A stretch of 64,000 bases of DNA from Arthrobacter sp. GMC3 (lineage in GTDB: Bacteria; Actinomycetota; Actinomycetes; Actinomycetales; Micrococcaceae), in assembly GCF_002929305.1 (NCBI RefSeq), contig NZ_PJIO01000001.1, positions 1-64,000 on the forward strand, given 5' to 3'. How positions within the stretch are numbered: the stretch's first letter is position 1; the number at the start of each line of letters is the position of its first letter. Positions 17,008 through 25,202 of the stretch are shown here, piece after piece. A program made the position numbers and the translations under genes. The notes beneath the pieces were generated by a model, which was not told the DNA's origin, searched no databases, and saw nothing but the letters and a program-made list of their open reading frames with translations.

Positions 17008-17522
17008 GCATCAACATGACCCTGCTGCTGGTGATGGGTGTCCTCTACGCCATTGGCATTTACCTGCTGCTGGAGCGCAGCCTGACCCGCGTCCTGCTGG
17101 GATTGATGCTGCTGGCTAATGCCACCAACATCTTGCTGCTGACAACAGGCGGCTACGCCGGGCTTGCCCCCATCTTCAACAAAAACATTCCCGCAACGGA
17201 ATTCAACGACCCCCTGCCCCAGGCTTTCATTCTGACCTCAATTGTCATTTCCTTTGCCGTCACCGCATTCATGCTCAGCCTGATCTACCGGTCATGGCTG
17301 CTCAGCCACGCCGACGTCATCCAGGACGACCGTGAAGACCTTCGCGTGGCCAAGCAGGACCTCTATGACGTTGAAGAGGACTCCGAGATCGCCATCGAGA
17401 TTTCCGACTTCCATGAGAACGATCAACCCCTGGAAAGCCGAGAGATGATCCCGGAAGTCACCTTGAAAAAATCGACCACCACGCCCAGTGCCCACCCCCC
17501 GGCGCCTAAGGACCTCTCATGA
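17004..17522 (+). CDS. mrpC: Mrp antiporter subunit C
   Basis: A protein of 172 residues, homologous to NuoK. Three membrane segments occupy about residues 5-105 and contain the LGLMLLANATNILLLTTGG stretch typical of MrpC. The C-terminal tail (about 105-172) is hydrophilic, acidic and longer than in Bacillus MrpC, which is common in actinobacteria. The start overlaps the mrpA stop (ATGA), indicating translational coupling within the operon. Confidence 0.94.
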   Translation: MSINMTLLLVMGVLYAIGIYLLLERSLTRVLLGLMLLANATNILLLTTGGYAGLAPIFNKNIPATEFNDPLPQAFILTSIVISFAVTAFMLSLIYRSWLLSHADVIQDDREDLRVAKQDLYDVEEDSEIAIEISDFHENDQPLESREMIPEVTLKKSTTTPSAHPPAPKDLS

Positions 17523-19147
17523 ATGTCGGGTCCCTGGCCCCACTTGCGGTGGCGCTGCCGTTCCTTGGTGCGGCCATTGCCTTTGTTCTCATCCGCCACC
17601 CCCGCGCACAGCGGCGGGTCAGCCTGGGAACCCTGACCATTACCTTGGCCCTTGAAGTCTGGGTCCTGGCGGTGGTGTGGAATTCCGGTCCCGTGGCCGT
17701 GCATTTGGGAGGCTGGGCGCCGCCCTTTGGCATTGTGATGGTGGCGGACCAGTTCTCCTCACTGCTGCTGGTGGTCTCCTCCGCCGTCAGCCTTGCGGTG
17801 CTGGCCTATGCCTCCGGTCAGGGTGCCGCGGACGGGGAGGAAAGCGGACCCGTCTCCGTCTTTCACCCCACCTACCTGATCCTGGTGGCTGGCGTTTCCA
17901 ACGCCTTCCTGGCCGGGGATCTCTTCAACCTCTATGTGGGTTTTGAGATCCTGCTGACCGCCAGCTATGTGCTGATGACCTTGGGTGGCACAGGCTCCCG
18001 CATCCGTGCCGGCATCACCTATGTGGTGGTCAGTGTGGTGTCCTCACTGCTGTTCCTGATAGCGATCGCCATGATCTACGGCGCTACGGGCACCGTGACA
18101 CTGGCCGACCTGGCCATCAAGCTCGGCGCCCTGGACCCTGGTACCCAGCACCTGCTGCACGTGCTGCTGCTGGTGGCGTTTGGCATCAAGGCGGCCGTGT
18201 TCCCGCTGTCCTTCTGGCTTCCCGACTCCTACCCCACGGCCCCGGCACCCGTCACGGCAGTGTTTGCCGGCCTGCTCACCAAGGTAGGCGTCTACGCGAT
18301 CATCCGCACCGAGACGTTACTGTTCCCCACGGATCACTTCAATGACGTCCTGCTCTGGGTGGCGTTGCTGACAATGTTGGTGGGAATCTTGGGTGCCGTG
18401 GCGCAAACGGATATTAAACGTATGCTCTCCTTCACCCTGGTGAGCCATATTGGGTACATGATCTTCGGCGTAGCCCTGTCCTCCGTGCTGGGCCTGGCCG
18501 CCACCATCTTCTACGTCATCCACCACATCACCATCCAAACCAGCCTGTTCATGGTGACAGGCCTGATTGAACGCCGCGGCGGGACCTCGGCCATCATGCG
18601 GTTGGGCGGCCTTGCCAAACTCTCGCCGATCCTGGCCGTGCTGTACTTCATCCCCGCCATGAACCTGGCAGGAATCCCACCATTTTCCGGGTTCCTGGGC
18701 AAATTGGGCCTCTTGCAAGCTGGCGTCGCCAACGGCTCACCGCTGGCCTATGTGCTGGTAGTGGGCGGGGTTGTGGCCAGCCTGCTGACCCTTCTGGTCA
18801 TGGCCCGCGTCTGGAACCGGGTGTTTTGGCGCAGCGCCTCGGACGCCGAGGATCCCGACCCTGTCCTGCTGGCATCCGCCCCGATTGGTGAAGGCGGGCG
18901 AAGCATGAGCGCCCTGCGCACCAGCAAGCATGTGGAGACTACCGAGGGCCGGTTTGCCGGTGAGAACGAGGTTCCGATCCTGCCCAAGATGATGGTGTAC
19001 TCCACCCTGGGCTTGGTAGCTTTGGGCCTTGCCATGAGCGTATTTGCGGGACCACTGTTTGATCTGAGCCAACATGCCGCCCAGGACATGCTTGCACGAA
19101 CTCCCTATATCGAGGCCGTTTTGGGCAGTGGGGCGGGTACACCATGA
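17519..19147 (+). CDS. mrpD: Mrp antiporter subunit D
   Basis: A protein of 542 residues related to NuoM/NuoN and MrpA. About 14 membrane helices include the proton-antiporter core with GFEILLTASYVLMTLGG (about 140-157) and the conserved lysine-containing GIKAAVFPLSFWLPDSYPTA (about 222-241). A hydrophilic loop of about 60 residues lies near 440-500. MrpD is essential for cation/proton exchange in the Mrp complex. It overlaps mrpC and mrpE by four bases each. Confidence 0.95.
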   Translation: MNVGSLAPLAVALPFLGAAIAFVLIRHPRAQRRVSLGTLTITLALEVWVLAVVWNSGPVAVHLGGWAPPFGIVMVADQFSSLLLVVSSAVSLAVLAYASGQGAADGEESGPVSVFHPTYLILVAGVSNAFLAGDLFNLYVGFEILLTASYVLMTLGGTGSRIRAGITYVVVSVVSSLLFLIAIAMIYGATGTVTLADLAIKLGALDPGTQHLLHVLLLVAFGIKAAVFPLSFWLPDSYPTAPAPVTAVFAGLLTKVGVYAIIRTETLLFPTDHFNDVLLWVALLTMLVGILGAVAQTDIKRMLSFTLVSHIGYMIFGVALSSVLGLAATIFYVIHHITIQTSLFMVTGLIERRGGTSAIMRLGGLAKLSPILAVLYFIPAMNLAGIPPFSGFLGKLGLLQAGVANGSPLAYVLVVGGVVASLLTLLVMARVWNRVFWRSASDAEDPDPVLLASAPIGEGGRSMSALRTSKHVETTEGRFAGENEVPILPKMMVYSTLGLVALGLAMSVFAGPLFDLSQHAAQDMLARTPYIEAVLGSGAGTP

Positions 19148-19722
19148 GCAAGCCACTGAACGAGCGAAAGTCGGGCACCTGGCAAAAACTGCCGTTGCTG
19201 ATCTGGCTGGTCATTGTGTGGGGTGCGCTCTGGCAGGACTTCAGCCTGGGCAACCTGGTGTTTGGCGCGTTGATAGCTATCGGGGTGTCCAAGGCGTTCT
19301 ACCTTCCGCCGGTGGAGTTGACGGGGCGTTTCAACGTCCTGCGGGCGGCAGTCTTTGCCCTGCGATTCTTGTTCGATGTGACGGTAGCCAGCTTCGAGGT
19401 GCTCTACCTGGCGGTGGTACGAGGGCCGGCCATCCGCAATGCCGTGATCGCCGTGCCGCTGCGCAGCAAGTCGGATCTGATGATGACCGCCACCGGACAC
19501 GTGCTGTCACTGATTCCCGGTTCTCTGGTGGTTGAGGTTGATCGCGGTACCTCCACGCTTTACGTGCATGCACTGAATGTCGCCACAGCCGAGGACGCCG
19601 AAAAGGTACGGGCGGGTATCCAGGCGATCGAGGCCGGGCTGATCCGCATCATGGGAAGCCGCGAAGAAGTGGCAGCCCTCAAAGCCGAGACGGCCCCGCC
19701 GTCGCCCAAGGAGACACCATGA
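19144..19722 (+). CDS. mrpE: Mrp antiporter subunit E
   Basis: A protein of 192 residues with two or three N-terminal membrane segments, then the MrpE hallmarks KSDLMMTATGHVLSLIPGSL (about 110-130) and VDRGTSTLYVHAL. It is a small accessory subunit needed for full antiport activity. It starts in the mrpD stop codon and its own stop overlaps mrpF. The C-terminal tail is Ala/Pro-rich and not conserved. Confidence 0.93.
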   Translation: MSKPLNERKSGTWQKLPLLIWLVIVWGALWQDFSLGNLVFGALIAIGVSKAFYLPPVELTGRFNVLRAAVFALRFLFDVTVASFEVLYLAVVRGPAIRNAVIAVPLRSKSDLMMTATGHVLSLIPGSLVVEVDRGTSTLYVHALNVATAEDAEKVRAGIQAIEAGLIRIMGSREEVAALKAETAPPSPKETP

Positions 19723-19994
19723 CAGGCTTGCAAATAGTGGTGGTGATCGTCGCCGTCGTACTTTCAGTGGCAGCCGCCGGGACCATCTACCGCATTGCGG
19801 CGGGGCCCTCCCTGCTGGATAGGGTCATCGCCGCAGATGTTTTGCTGGCGATTTTCGGCGCGTCCCTGGCCACCGAGATGGCCCTGAACAAGCACACGGA
19901 CAACCTGGCACTGTTGGTGGTGCTCAGCGTGATTGGCTTCATTGGCTCGGTCACCGTGGCCAGGTTCGTTGCGCACAAGAAGGAGGACGCATGA
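19719..19994 (+). CDS. mrpF: Mrp antiporter subunit F
   Basis: A protein of 91 residues with three membrane helices. The stretch YRIAAGPSLLDRVIAADVLL (about 25-44) is the MrpF signature (GPSxxDRVxAxD). MrpF is a small subunit of the antiporter and in some bacteria is also linked to bile salt or small-anion efflux. It has four-base overlaps with mrpE and mrpG. Confidence 0.94.
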   Translation: MTGLQIVVVIVAVVLSVAAAGTIYRIAAGPSLLDRVIAADVLLAIFGASLATEMALNKHTDNLALLVVLSVIGFIGSVTVARFVAHKKEDA

Positions 19995-20362
19995 GTGTTG
20001 ACGGCGTGATCAACGTCCTCACGGCAATTTGCCTACTGGGTGGGGCTCTGATGAGCCTGGCTGCGGCCATCGGCTTGCTGCGTTTCCCGGACCTGATGAG
20101 CCGCATGCACGCGGCCACGAAGCCGCAGGTGCTGGGCCTGTTCTTGATGCTTGCCGCCGTGGGTTTGCAAATGCGTGCCTGGTCGCTGGTGCCGATCCTG
20201 ATTGTGGCGTGGCTGTTCCAGCTGCTGACGGTGCCCGTGTCGGCTCACATGGTGGGCCGTGCGGGTTACAGAACCAAGCACCGCCGCCCCGAACTGCTGA
20301 GCACCGACGAGCTCAACGCAGTGGTTGAGGCCGTCCGCGAGGACACCCAACCCAACAACTAG
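19991..20362 (+). CDS. mrpG: Mrp antiporter subunit G
   Basis: The last gene of the mrp operon, encoding 123 residues. Three hydrophobic segments include the family stretch AIGLLRFPDLMSRMHAATKP (about 26-45). The C-terminus is short and charged. Its end is nine bases from the convergent DUF4235 gene, and no obvious U-rich terminator was seen between them. Confidence 0.93.
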   Translation: MSVDGVINVLTAICLLGGALMSLAAAIGLLRFPDLMSRMHAATKPQVLGLFLMLAAVGLQMRAWSLVPILIVAWLFQLLTVPVSAHMVGRAGYRTKHRRPELLSTDELNAVVEAVREDTQPNN

Positions 20363-20370
20363 GGAACGCC

Positions 20371-20631
20371 CTAGACCTCTTCGGGGTGGCTGTTGAAACG
20401 GGCGATGGCCTTTTGCGTGGTGCGCCCGGCAATCACCTGAATGATGGCTGCCACCGCGGAGGACACCAGGGCAAACGTCAGCGCTGAGCGGAGGCTGTTT
20501 TCCAAGTCGGCGCCATCCTTGGGCGGCTTGTTGCCGGTGCTCTTTTCCCACACGGTGTCAACGATCTTGCTTGCCGCGAATCCCGCGCCCAGGCTGATGC
20601 CGGTGCTTAGCAGTTTGAATACGATGTTCAT
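20371..20631 (-). CDS. DUF4235 small membrane protein
   Basis: A protein of 86 residues with two hydrophobic segments around a hydrophilic middle. The opening MNIVFKLLSTGISLGAGFAA, a basic/acidic loop with WEKSTGNKPP, and the second hydrophobic segment followed by RTTQKAIAR match DUF4235, a small actinobacterial family of unknown function. The ATG at 20631 is supported by AAGGAG seven bases upstream; the longer frame to 20790 has no such support. It is convergent with mrpG, divergent from the thiamine module, and probably monocistronic. Confidence 0.85.
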   Translation of the reverse strand: MNIVFKLLSTGISLGAGFAASKIVDTVWEKSTGNKPPKDGADLENSLRSALTFALVSSAVAAIIQVIAGRTTQKAIARFNSHPEEV

Positions 20632-20797
20632 GCAAGTCTCCTTGAACCATGGGCGGGAGGATTCCACCCGGCCGTTCGCTGTTGAAGCTAGCCTAGCGTG
20701 TGCCGGAGGCTTAGCCGGGTCACCCCTTTCACGGTGCAGCGTCGCAAGGGGCCACAACAGCCAACCATGCGCGTAAGCTGGTGAGAGCATTTCAACA

Positions 20798-20897
20798 CGA
20801 CAGGGGAGCGTCTACCCGCTAATGGGTACCGGCGCTGAGAGTGCGGTTCGCCGCAGACCCTCGAACCTGCTCCGGTTAGTACCGGCGAAGGGAGTCG
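20798..20897 (+). ncRNA. TPP riboswitch (thi box)
   Basis: The conserved TPP aptamer elements appear in order: an outer P1 (CGAC at 20798-20801 with GTCG at 20894-20897), GGGGAGC, the GCTGAGA box, GACCCTCGAACCTGCTCCGG, the GGTTAGTACC stretch and GCGAAGGGA. It lies upstream of the ykoEDC-type transporter, whose genes are expected to be repressed by thiamine pyrophosphate. The element is standard in sequence, and its downstream expression platform is annotated separately. Confidence 0.96.
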
Positions 20898-20906
20898 AGT
20901 TCTCTT

Positions 20907-20952
20907 CGGCTGCGCGGAAATACCGAGGCAGCCGCCCCTCCTGAAAAGGAGG
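20907..20952 (+). promoter_or_regulatory. Riboswitch expression platform with SD-sequestering hairpin
   Basis: CGGCTGC (20907-20913) pairs with GCAGCCG (20928-20934). A short hairpin then forms from CCTCCT (20937-20942) and AGGAGG (20947-20952) around a GAAA tetraloop. The AGGAGG is the Shine-Dalgarno of ykoE, seven bases before its ATG, so the hairpin hides the ribosome site. This predicts control at translation rather than by a terminator, as no U-run follows. Confidence 0.7.
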
Positions 20953-20959
20953 AACCTCA

Positions 20960-21586
20960 ATGAGTAAGTCAGTGGCGGGCAATCCCGCAAACCCCAAAGC
21001 AGCCCCCAAAAGCACCTGGCGCGTGGTGGACATTGTGGTGGCCTCAGTTCTGGCCGTTGCCGTGGGTGTCATCTTTTGGCTCTGGTCAGCCGGCTACGGC
21101 CTCATCAGCGCCTTCACCATCGCCTTTCCGCCCATCGGCGCACTGTACGGCGGCGGCTGGCTTATCGCCGGCGTGCTGGGTGCCCTGGTGATCCGCAAAC
21201 CCGGAGCCGCGCTGTATTGCGAGCTGGTGGCAGCCACCGTGGAGGGTCTGCTGGGCACCCACTTTGGTTTCACAGTGCTGCTCTCAGGCCTGGTCCAGGG
21301 GCTCGGTGCGGAGGCGATCTTTGCGCTGTTCCGTTACCGCAAGTTCACGCTGCCGGTGGCCCTGTTTGCCGGCGCTCTGTCCGGCGTGGCCATGGGCCTG
21401 AACGACAGCCTTGTCTACAACGTGGCCTGGGCGTTTGAGTGGAAGGCCGTCTACGTGGTGCTGGCCGCCGTGTCCGGTGCCATCATTGCCGGGCTCCTGT
21501 CCTGGCTTGCCGTCCGCGGCCTGGCCAAAACCGGGGCGTTGGCCAATCTGCCCTCACGTGGGGCAGCCGCCGAGCCGGTGCTCTAG
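20960..21586 (+). CDS. ykoE: YkoE-type S component of a thiamine-precursor ECF transporter
   Basis: A membrane protein of 208 residues with five or six hydrophobic segments. FPPIGALYGGGWLIAGVLGA (about 55-75) and the following stretches match YkoE, the substrate-binding S subunit of the HMP/thiamine transporter YkoEDC. The TPP riboswitch immediately upstream supports a thiamine-related substrate, probably hydroxymethylpyrimidine or a related salvage product. It is followed after three bases by the ATPase gene. The start at 20960 is fixed by AGGAGG. Confidence 0.9.
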   Translation: MSKSVAGNPANPKAAPKSTWRVVDIVVASVLAVAVGVIFWLWSAGYGLISAFTIAFPPIGALYGGGWLIAGVLGALVIRKPGAALYCELVAATVEGLLGTHFGFTVLLSGLVQGLGAEAIFALFRYRKFTLPVALFAGALSGVAMGLNDSLVYNVAWAFEWKAVYVVLAAVSGAIIAGLLSWLAVRGLAKTGALANLPSRGAAAEPVL

Positions 21587-21589
21587 CCC

Positions 21590-23161
21590 GTGGCTGTTCA
21601 CGGAAACGATGTGTCGGACCGGGGCGTTGCCCCGGCCCGGATCAGCGCCAAGGGGTGGGGGTGGCAGCATTCCGGCCGTGCCACCAAGGCAGTTCACGAC
21701 CTTGATTTGGAGATAGCGCCCGGTGAACGGGTGCTTTTGCTGGGCCCCTCGGGCGCCGGAAAATCGACGCTCCTGCACGCCCTTGCCGGCGTCTTGGGTG
21801 CCGATGAAGACGCCGACGAGTTCGGCTCCCTGCTCATCGACGGGGAGCCGGTGGCCGCCGCCCGCGGCCGGACCGGGCTCATGCAACAGGATCCGGACGC
21901 GCAGGTGGTGCTGTCCCGGGTGGGCGATGACGTCGCCTTTGGTGCGGAAAACCTCTCCGTGCCCAGGGATGAAATCTGGCGGCGGGTCCCTGCCGCCTTG
22001 GATGCCGTGGGTTTGGCGCTGCCATTGGACCATCCGACGTCGGCGCTTTCGGGCGGACAAAAGCAGCGCCTTGGCCTGGCCGGCATGCTGGCCATGCGGC
22101 CGGGCCTGTTGCTATTGGATGAGCCCACCGCCAACTTGGACCCCGCAGGGGTGATGGATGTGCGCGACGCCGTCCGCCGCAGCCTCGATGAAACCGGCGC
22201 CACGCTTGTAGTGGTGGAACACCGGGTCTCGGTGTGGCTCGATGTGGTGGACAGGATTGTGGTGCTGGCACCCAGTGCGGCGGGGGAACCCGGGGGCGTT
22301 CTGCTCGACGGGCCGCCCGCCACCGTGCTGGCGCAGGGCGCGCAACTGCTGGCCTCCGCCGGCGTGTGGGTTCCCGGGCATGTGCCGGCCGTTCGCCAAC
22401 GTACCCCACGCAAGTCGGGGGACCGGCAGAACGGCGCCGGTCTGTTGCTTCAGGCGGCAGATCTGGGTGTCTCGCGGAGCAAAAACCGGCGCCGTCACCC
22501 GGCCGTGCCGGCCGCCGTCGTACCCTCCTTGTACCTCTCCGCGGGACAAGCCTTGAGCGTGACGGGGCCCAACGGGGTAGGAAAGTCCACCCTGGCACTG
22601 ACCCTGGCGGGGCTATTGCCGCCGGCAAGCGGAAGTCTGCTGGCCACGGACGCCCTTGCCCGCGGGGCAGGAAGCTCTCCACTGAAATGGCGCGGCCGCG
22701 ACCTCATCAGCAGGATCGGCACGGTCTTTCAGGAGCCGGAGCATCAATTTGTCACCGGAAGTGTCCGGGACGAGTTGCGGTTTGCCCCGCGCCTGCTGGG
22801 CCAGGGGGGTGAAAAGGTGGATGAGCTCTTATCCCGGCTGCGGCTGGAACACCTGGCCGACGCCAACCCGTTTACACTCTCCGGCGGGGAGAAGCGGCGC
22901 CTTTCCGTGGCCACTGTGCTAGCGGCGAGCCCGCAGATTCTGATTCTGGACGAACCAACGTTTGGTCAGGATGCCAATACCTGGGCGGAACTGGCGTCGT
23001 TGCTGACAGAGTTGCTGGACGCCGGAACCGCCGTCCTCTCCGTGACGCACGACGCCCTCTTTACCCAGATCTTGGGCGGGGAAACGTTGGTGCTGGGACC
23101 CCAAGCGGAGACCGAATGTGGTGCCGGTGGCGCGGCCCAAAGCAAGGCGGTGCTGCGATGA
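21590..23161 (+). CDS. ykoD: YkoD-type duplicated ABC ATPase of the ECF transporter
   Basis: A protein of 523 residues made of two ABC domains. The first has Walker A GPSGAGKST (about 53-61), signature LSGGQKQRL and Walker B LLLLDEPTANLD. The second has Walker A GPNGVGKST (about 325-333), signature LSGGEKRRLS and Walker B ILILDEPTFGQD. Both domains look catalytically complete. The protein powers uptake by the YkoE/YkoC membrane subunits. It starts at a GTG three bases after ykoE and ends in an ATGA overlap with ykoC. Confidence 0.92.
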   Translation: MAVHGNDVSDRGVAPARISAKGWGWQHSGRATKAVHDLDLEIAPGERVLLLGPSGAGKSTLLHALAGVLGADEDADEFGSLLIDGEPVAAARGRTGLMQQDPDAQVVLSRVGDDVAFGAENLSVPRDEIWRRVPAALDAVGLALPLDHPTSALSGGQKQRLGLAGMLAMRPGLLLLDEPTANLDPAGVMDVRDAVRRSLDETGATLVVVEHRVSVWLDVVDRIVVLAPSAAGEPGGVLLDGPPATVLAQGAQLLASAGVWVPGHVPAVRQRTPRKSGDRQNGAGLLLQAADLGVSRSKNRRRHPAVPAAVVPSLYLSAGQALSVTGPNGVGKSTLALTLAGLLPPASGSLLATDALARGAGSSPLKWRGRDLISRIGTVFQEPEHQFVTGSVRDELRFAPRLLGQGGEKVDELLSRLRLEHLADANPFTLSGGEKRRLSVATVLAASPQILILDEPTFGQDANTWAELASLLTELLDAGTAVLSVTHDALFTQILGGETLVLGPQAETECGAGGAAQSKAVLR

Positions 23162-23955
23162 GCGTGGATGTGCTGGCGGCACCCCGATCCACGGCCTGGC
23201 TGGCCGGTGCCAATCCGCTGGCCAAACTTGGTGCCGGAATGGTGATCACCATCGTTTTGCTCCTGAGTGTGGATTGGGTCTCCGCCACCGTGGCGCTGGC
23301 GTTGGAAGTATTGTTGCTACCGCTCGCGGGGTTGAGCGCCGGCGCTTTGCTGCGCCGGGGCTGGCCCATCCTCATCGCAGCGGCCGTGGGCGGGTACGGG
23401 ACGGCTCTGCTGGCGCCCAAGACCGGCGAGCTTCTGCTGGTCATGGGACCGGTGAGCTTTACCAGTGGGTCGGTGGAGGCCGGGGCGGCCATCGCCCTGC
23501 GTGGCCTGGCAATTGCGCTGCCGGGAATTATTGTCCTGGCCAGCACCGACCCCACGGACCTTGCCGATGCCCTGGCGCAAAAGCTGCGGCTGCCGCACAG
23601 ATTCGTACTGGGAGCCCTGGCCGCCATGCGGCTGGTGGGACTGCTTGTGGCGGAGTGGCAAACCCTGGGCATGGCGCGGCGGGCCCGCGGTGTGGGCGGT
23701 GAGCCGGGCCTGTTCAGCGGCGTCAAGGCCGGTGCGGGGCAGGCCATGGCATTGCTTGTTCAGGCCATCCGCCGCGCCTCCCGGCTGGCCGTCACCATGG
23801 AAGCGAAAGGATTCGGCGCCGGTCCACGCACCTGGGCCAGGGAATCACGCTATTCGGGACAGGACCTAGCGGTGCTGGCCGGCGGATTGGTGATCGCCGC
23901 AGTGTCGGTGAGCGCCGCCGTCGTGCTGGGCAGTTGGAATCCTGTGTTTGGTTAG
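23158..23955 (+). CDS. ykoC: YkoC-type ECF transporter transmembrane (T) component
   Basis: A membrane protein of 265 residues with five or six hydrophobic segments and the cytosolic coupling region of EcfT proteins. The Ala-Arg-Gly-type coupling motifs are visible as MARRARGVGG (about 170-180) and MEAKGFGAGPRT (about 213-224). It couples the YkoD ATPases to the YkoE substrate subunit. The ATG at 23158 overlaps the ykoD stop. It is the last gene of the TPP-regulated operon. Confidence 0.9.
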   Translation: MSVDVLAAPRSTAWLAGANPLAKLGAGMVITIVLLLSVDWVSATVALALEVLLLPLAGLSAGALLRRGWPILIAAAVGGYGTALLAPKTGELLLVMGPVSFTSGSVEAGAAIALRGLAIALPGIIVLASTDPTDLADALAQKLRLPHRFVLGALAAMRLVGLLVAEWQTLGMARRARGVGGEPGLFSGVKAGAGQAMALLVQAIRRASRLAVTMEAKGFGAGPRTWARESRYSGQDLAVLAGGLVIAAVSVSAAVVLGSWNPVFG

Positions 23956-24058
23956 GAGCCGCATAGCTGGCCCGCCCCGTCGCGGCAGGACAGGGCGGGC
24001 ACGGCGACATATGCGGAAATAGTCCCAGCGAGGGTGGGGGAGGCTGGATACTGGGATC

Positions 24059-25012
24059 ATGACGATCGCCCGCAACACCAAGCTCACCATTGTCGGCGCC
24101 GGAAGCGTTGGCACCTCGCTGGCCTATGCGGCACTCATTCGCGGCTCCGCCCGGGAAGTTGTGCTGTATGACATCGCCACGGCCAAGGTCGAGGCGGAAG
24201 TGCTTGACCTGGCCCACGGCACGCCGTTCGTTGGGGCCTCAAGTATCACCGGCGGCAGCGACATCGGGTTAGTGGCTGATTCCGACGTCGTGGTGATCAC
24301 CGCAGGTGCCAAGCAAGAACCGGGTCAGACCCGGCTGGAGCTGGCGGGCGTCAATGTGGGCATCCTGGAGAAAATGCTGCCGGTGTTGGTGGACCTGGCC
24401 CCCAATGCGGTCTTCATCCTGGTGACGAACCCCTGCGATGTGCTCACGGCGGTGGCAGAACGCATGACCAATCTGCCGCATGGCCGTATCTTCAGCTCTG
24501 GCACGGTGCTTGACTCGTCCCGGTTGCGCTGGCTCGTGGCGGAGGCCGCCGGGGTGGCGCCGCAAAGTGTGCACGCGCAGATTGTGGGCGAGCACGGCGA
24601 TACGGAGTTTCCGCTGTGGTCCGCCGCCACGATCGGGCAGACTCCGCTGCGTGAATGGACCGATTCTTCGGGAAGCCTGATCTTTCCTCGCGAACGCCTT
24701 GAAACTCTGACCCACGACGTGGTCAACGCCGCCTATAAGGTCATTGCCGGTAAGGGGGCAACAAACTATGCGATCGGCCTCTCCGGAGCACGCATCGTGG
24801 AAGCCGTCTTGCAGGACGAGCGGAGCATCCTGCCTGTCTCCAGTGTTCTGCACGGGTACCACGGTATTGATGGTGTGGCTCTGAGCGTGCCATCGATCGT
24901 CGGGGCAGGTGGGGTACAGCGCATCCTGGACACTCCCATGGACGCCCGCGAAACCGAGCAGCTACAGCACTCCGCGGAGACGCTGGCCGCCTCAATCGCC
25001 TTGTTCTCCTAG
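24059..25012 (+). CDS. ldh: L-lactate dehydrogenase
   Basis: A cytosolic protein of 317 residues that interconverts pyruvate and L-lactate with NADH. It has the nucleotide-binding VGAGSVGTSLAYA (about 12-24), the TAGAKQEPGQTRLEL mobile loop (about 81-95, including the substrate-binding arginines), VTNPCDVLT, the DSSRLR helix with the second substrate Arg, and the catalytic GEHGDTEF (His at about 179). Gln in the loop (AKQEPGQTR) favours lactate over malate specificity. It has its own short intergenic region on each side. It could support fermentation or lactate use. Confidence 0.95.
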   Translation: MTIARNTKLTIVGAGSVGTSLAYAALIRGSAREVVLYDIATAKVEAEVLDLAHGTPFVGASSITGGSDIGLVADSDVVVITAGAKQEPGQTRLELAGVNVGILEKMLPVLVDLAPNAVFILVTNPCDVLTAVAERMTNLPHGRIFSSGTVLDSSRLRWLVAEAAGVAPQSVHAQIVGEHGDTEFPLWSAATIGQTPLREWTDSSGSLIFPRERLETLTHDVVNAAYKVIAGKGATNYAIGLSGARIVEAVLQDERSILPVSSVLHGYHGIDGVALSVPSIVGAGGVQRILDTPMDARETEQLQHSAETLAASIALFS

Positions 25013-25189
25013 CCAGTATCGACTCCGGGGCGGCCTGGCTAAGGGGCTGGCGCAGAGGGGGTAGCGTTAAGGCAAGTAAAAGCACGAATAGCCATGGCGA
25101 ATTTATCGCACGTAATGGTTAATTTGATGACAATACTGTCTATTTGGCTAGCTTAGTCACTAAAGTCCAACTAAATATGCTTCTCATGA

Positions 25190-25202
25190 TATAAAAGTTG
25201 TT
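25190..25202 (+). promoter_or_regulatory. Promoter -10 with leaderless-like start
   Basis: TATAAA (25190-25195) lies seven bases before the ATG at 25203, where no Shine-Dalgarno is visible. This is the geometry of a leaderless transcript. The -35 (TCCAAC-like, around 25166-25171) is poor. The 25080-25200 region is conspicuously AT-rich compared with its surroundings. Confidence 0.4.
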
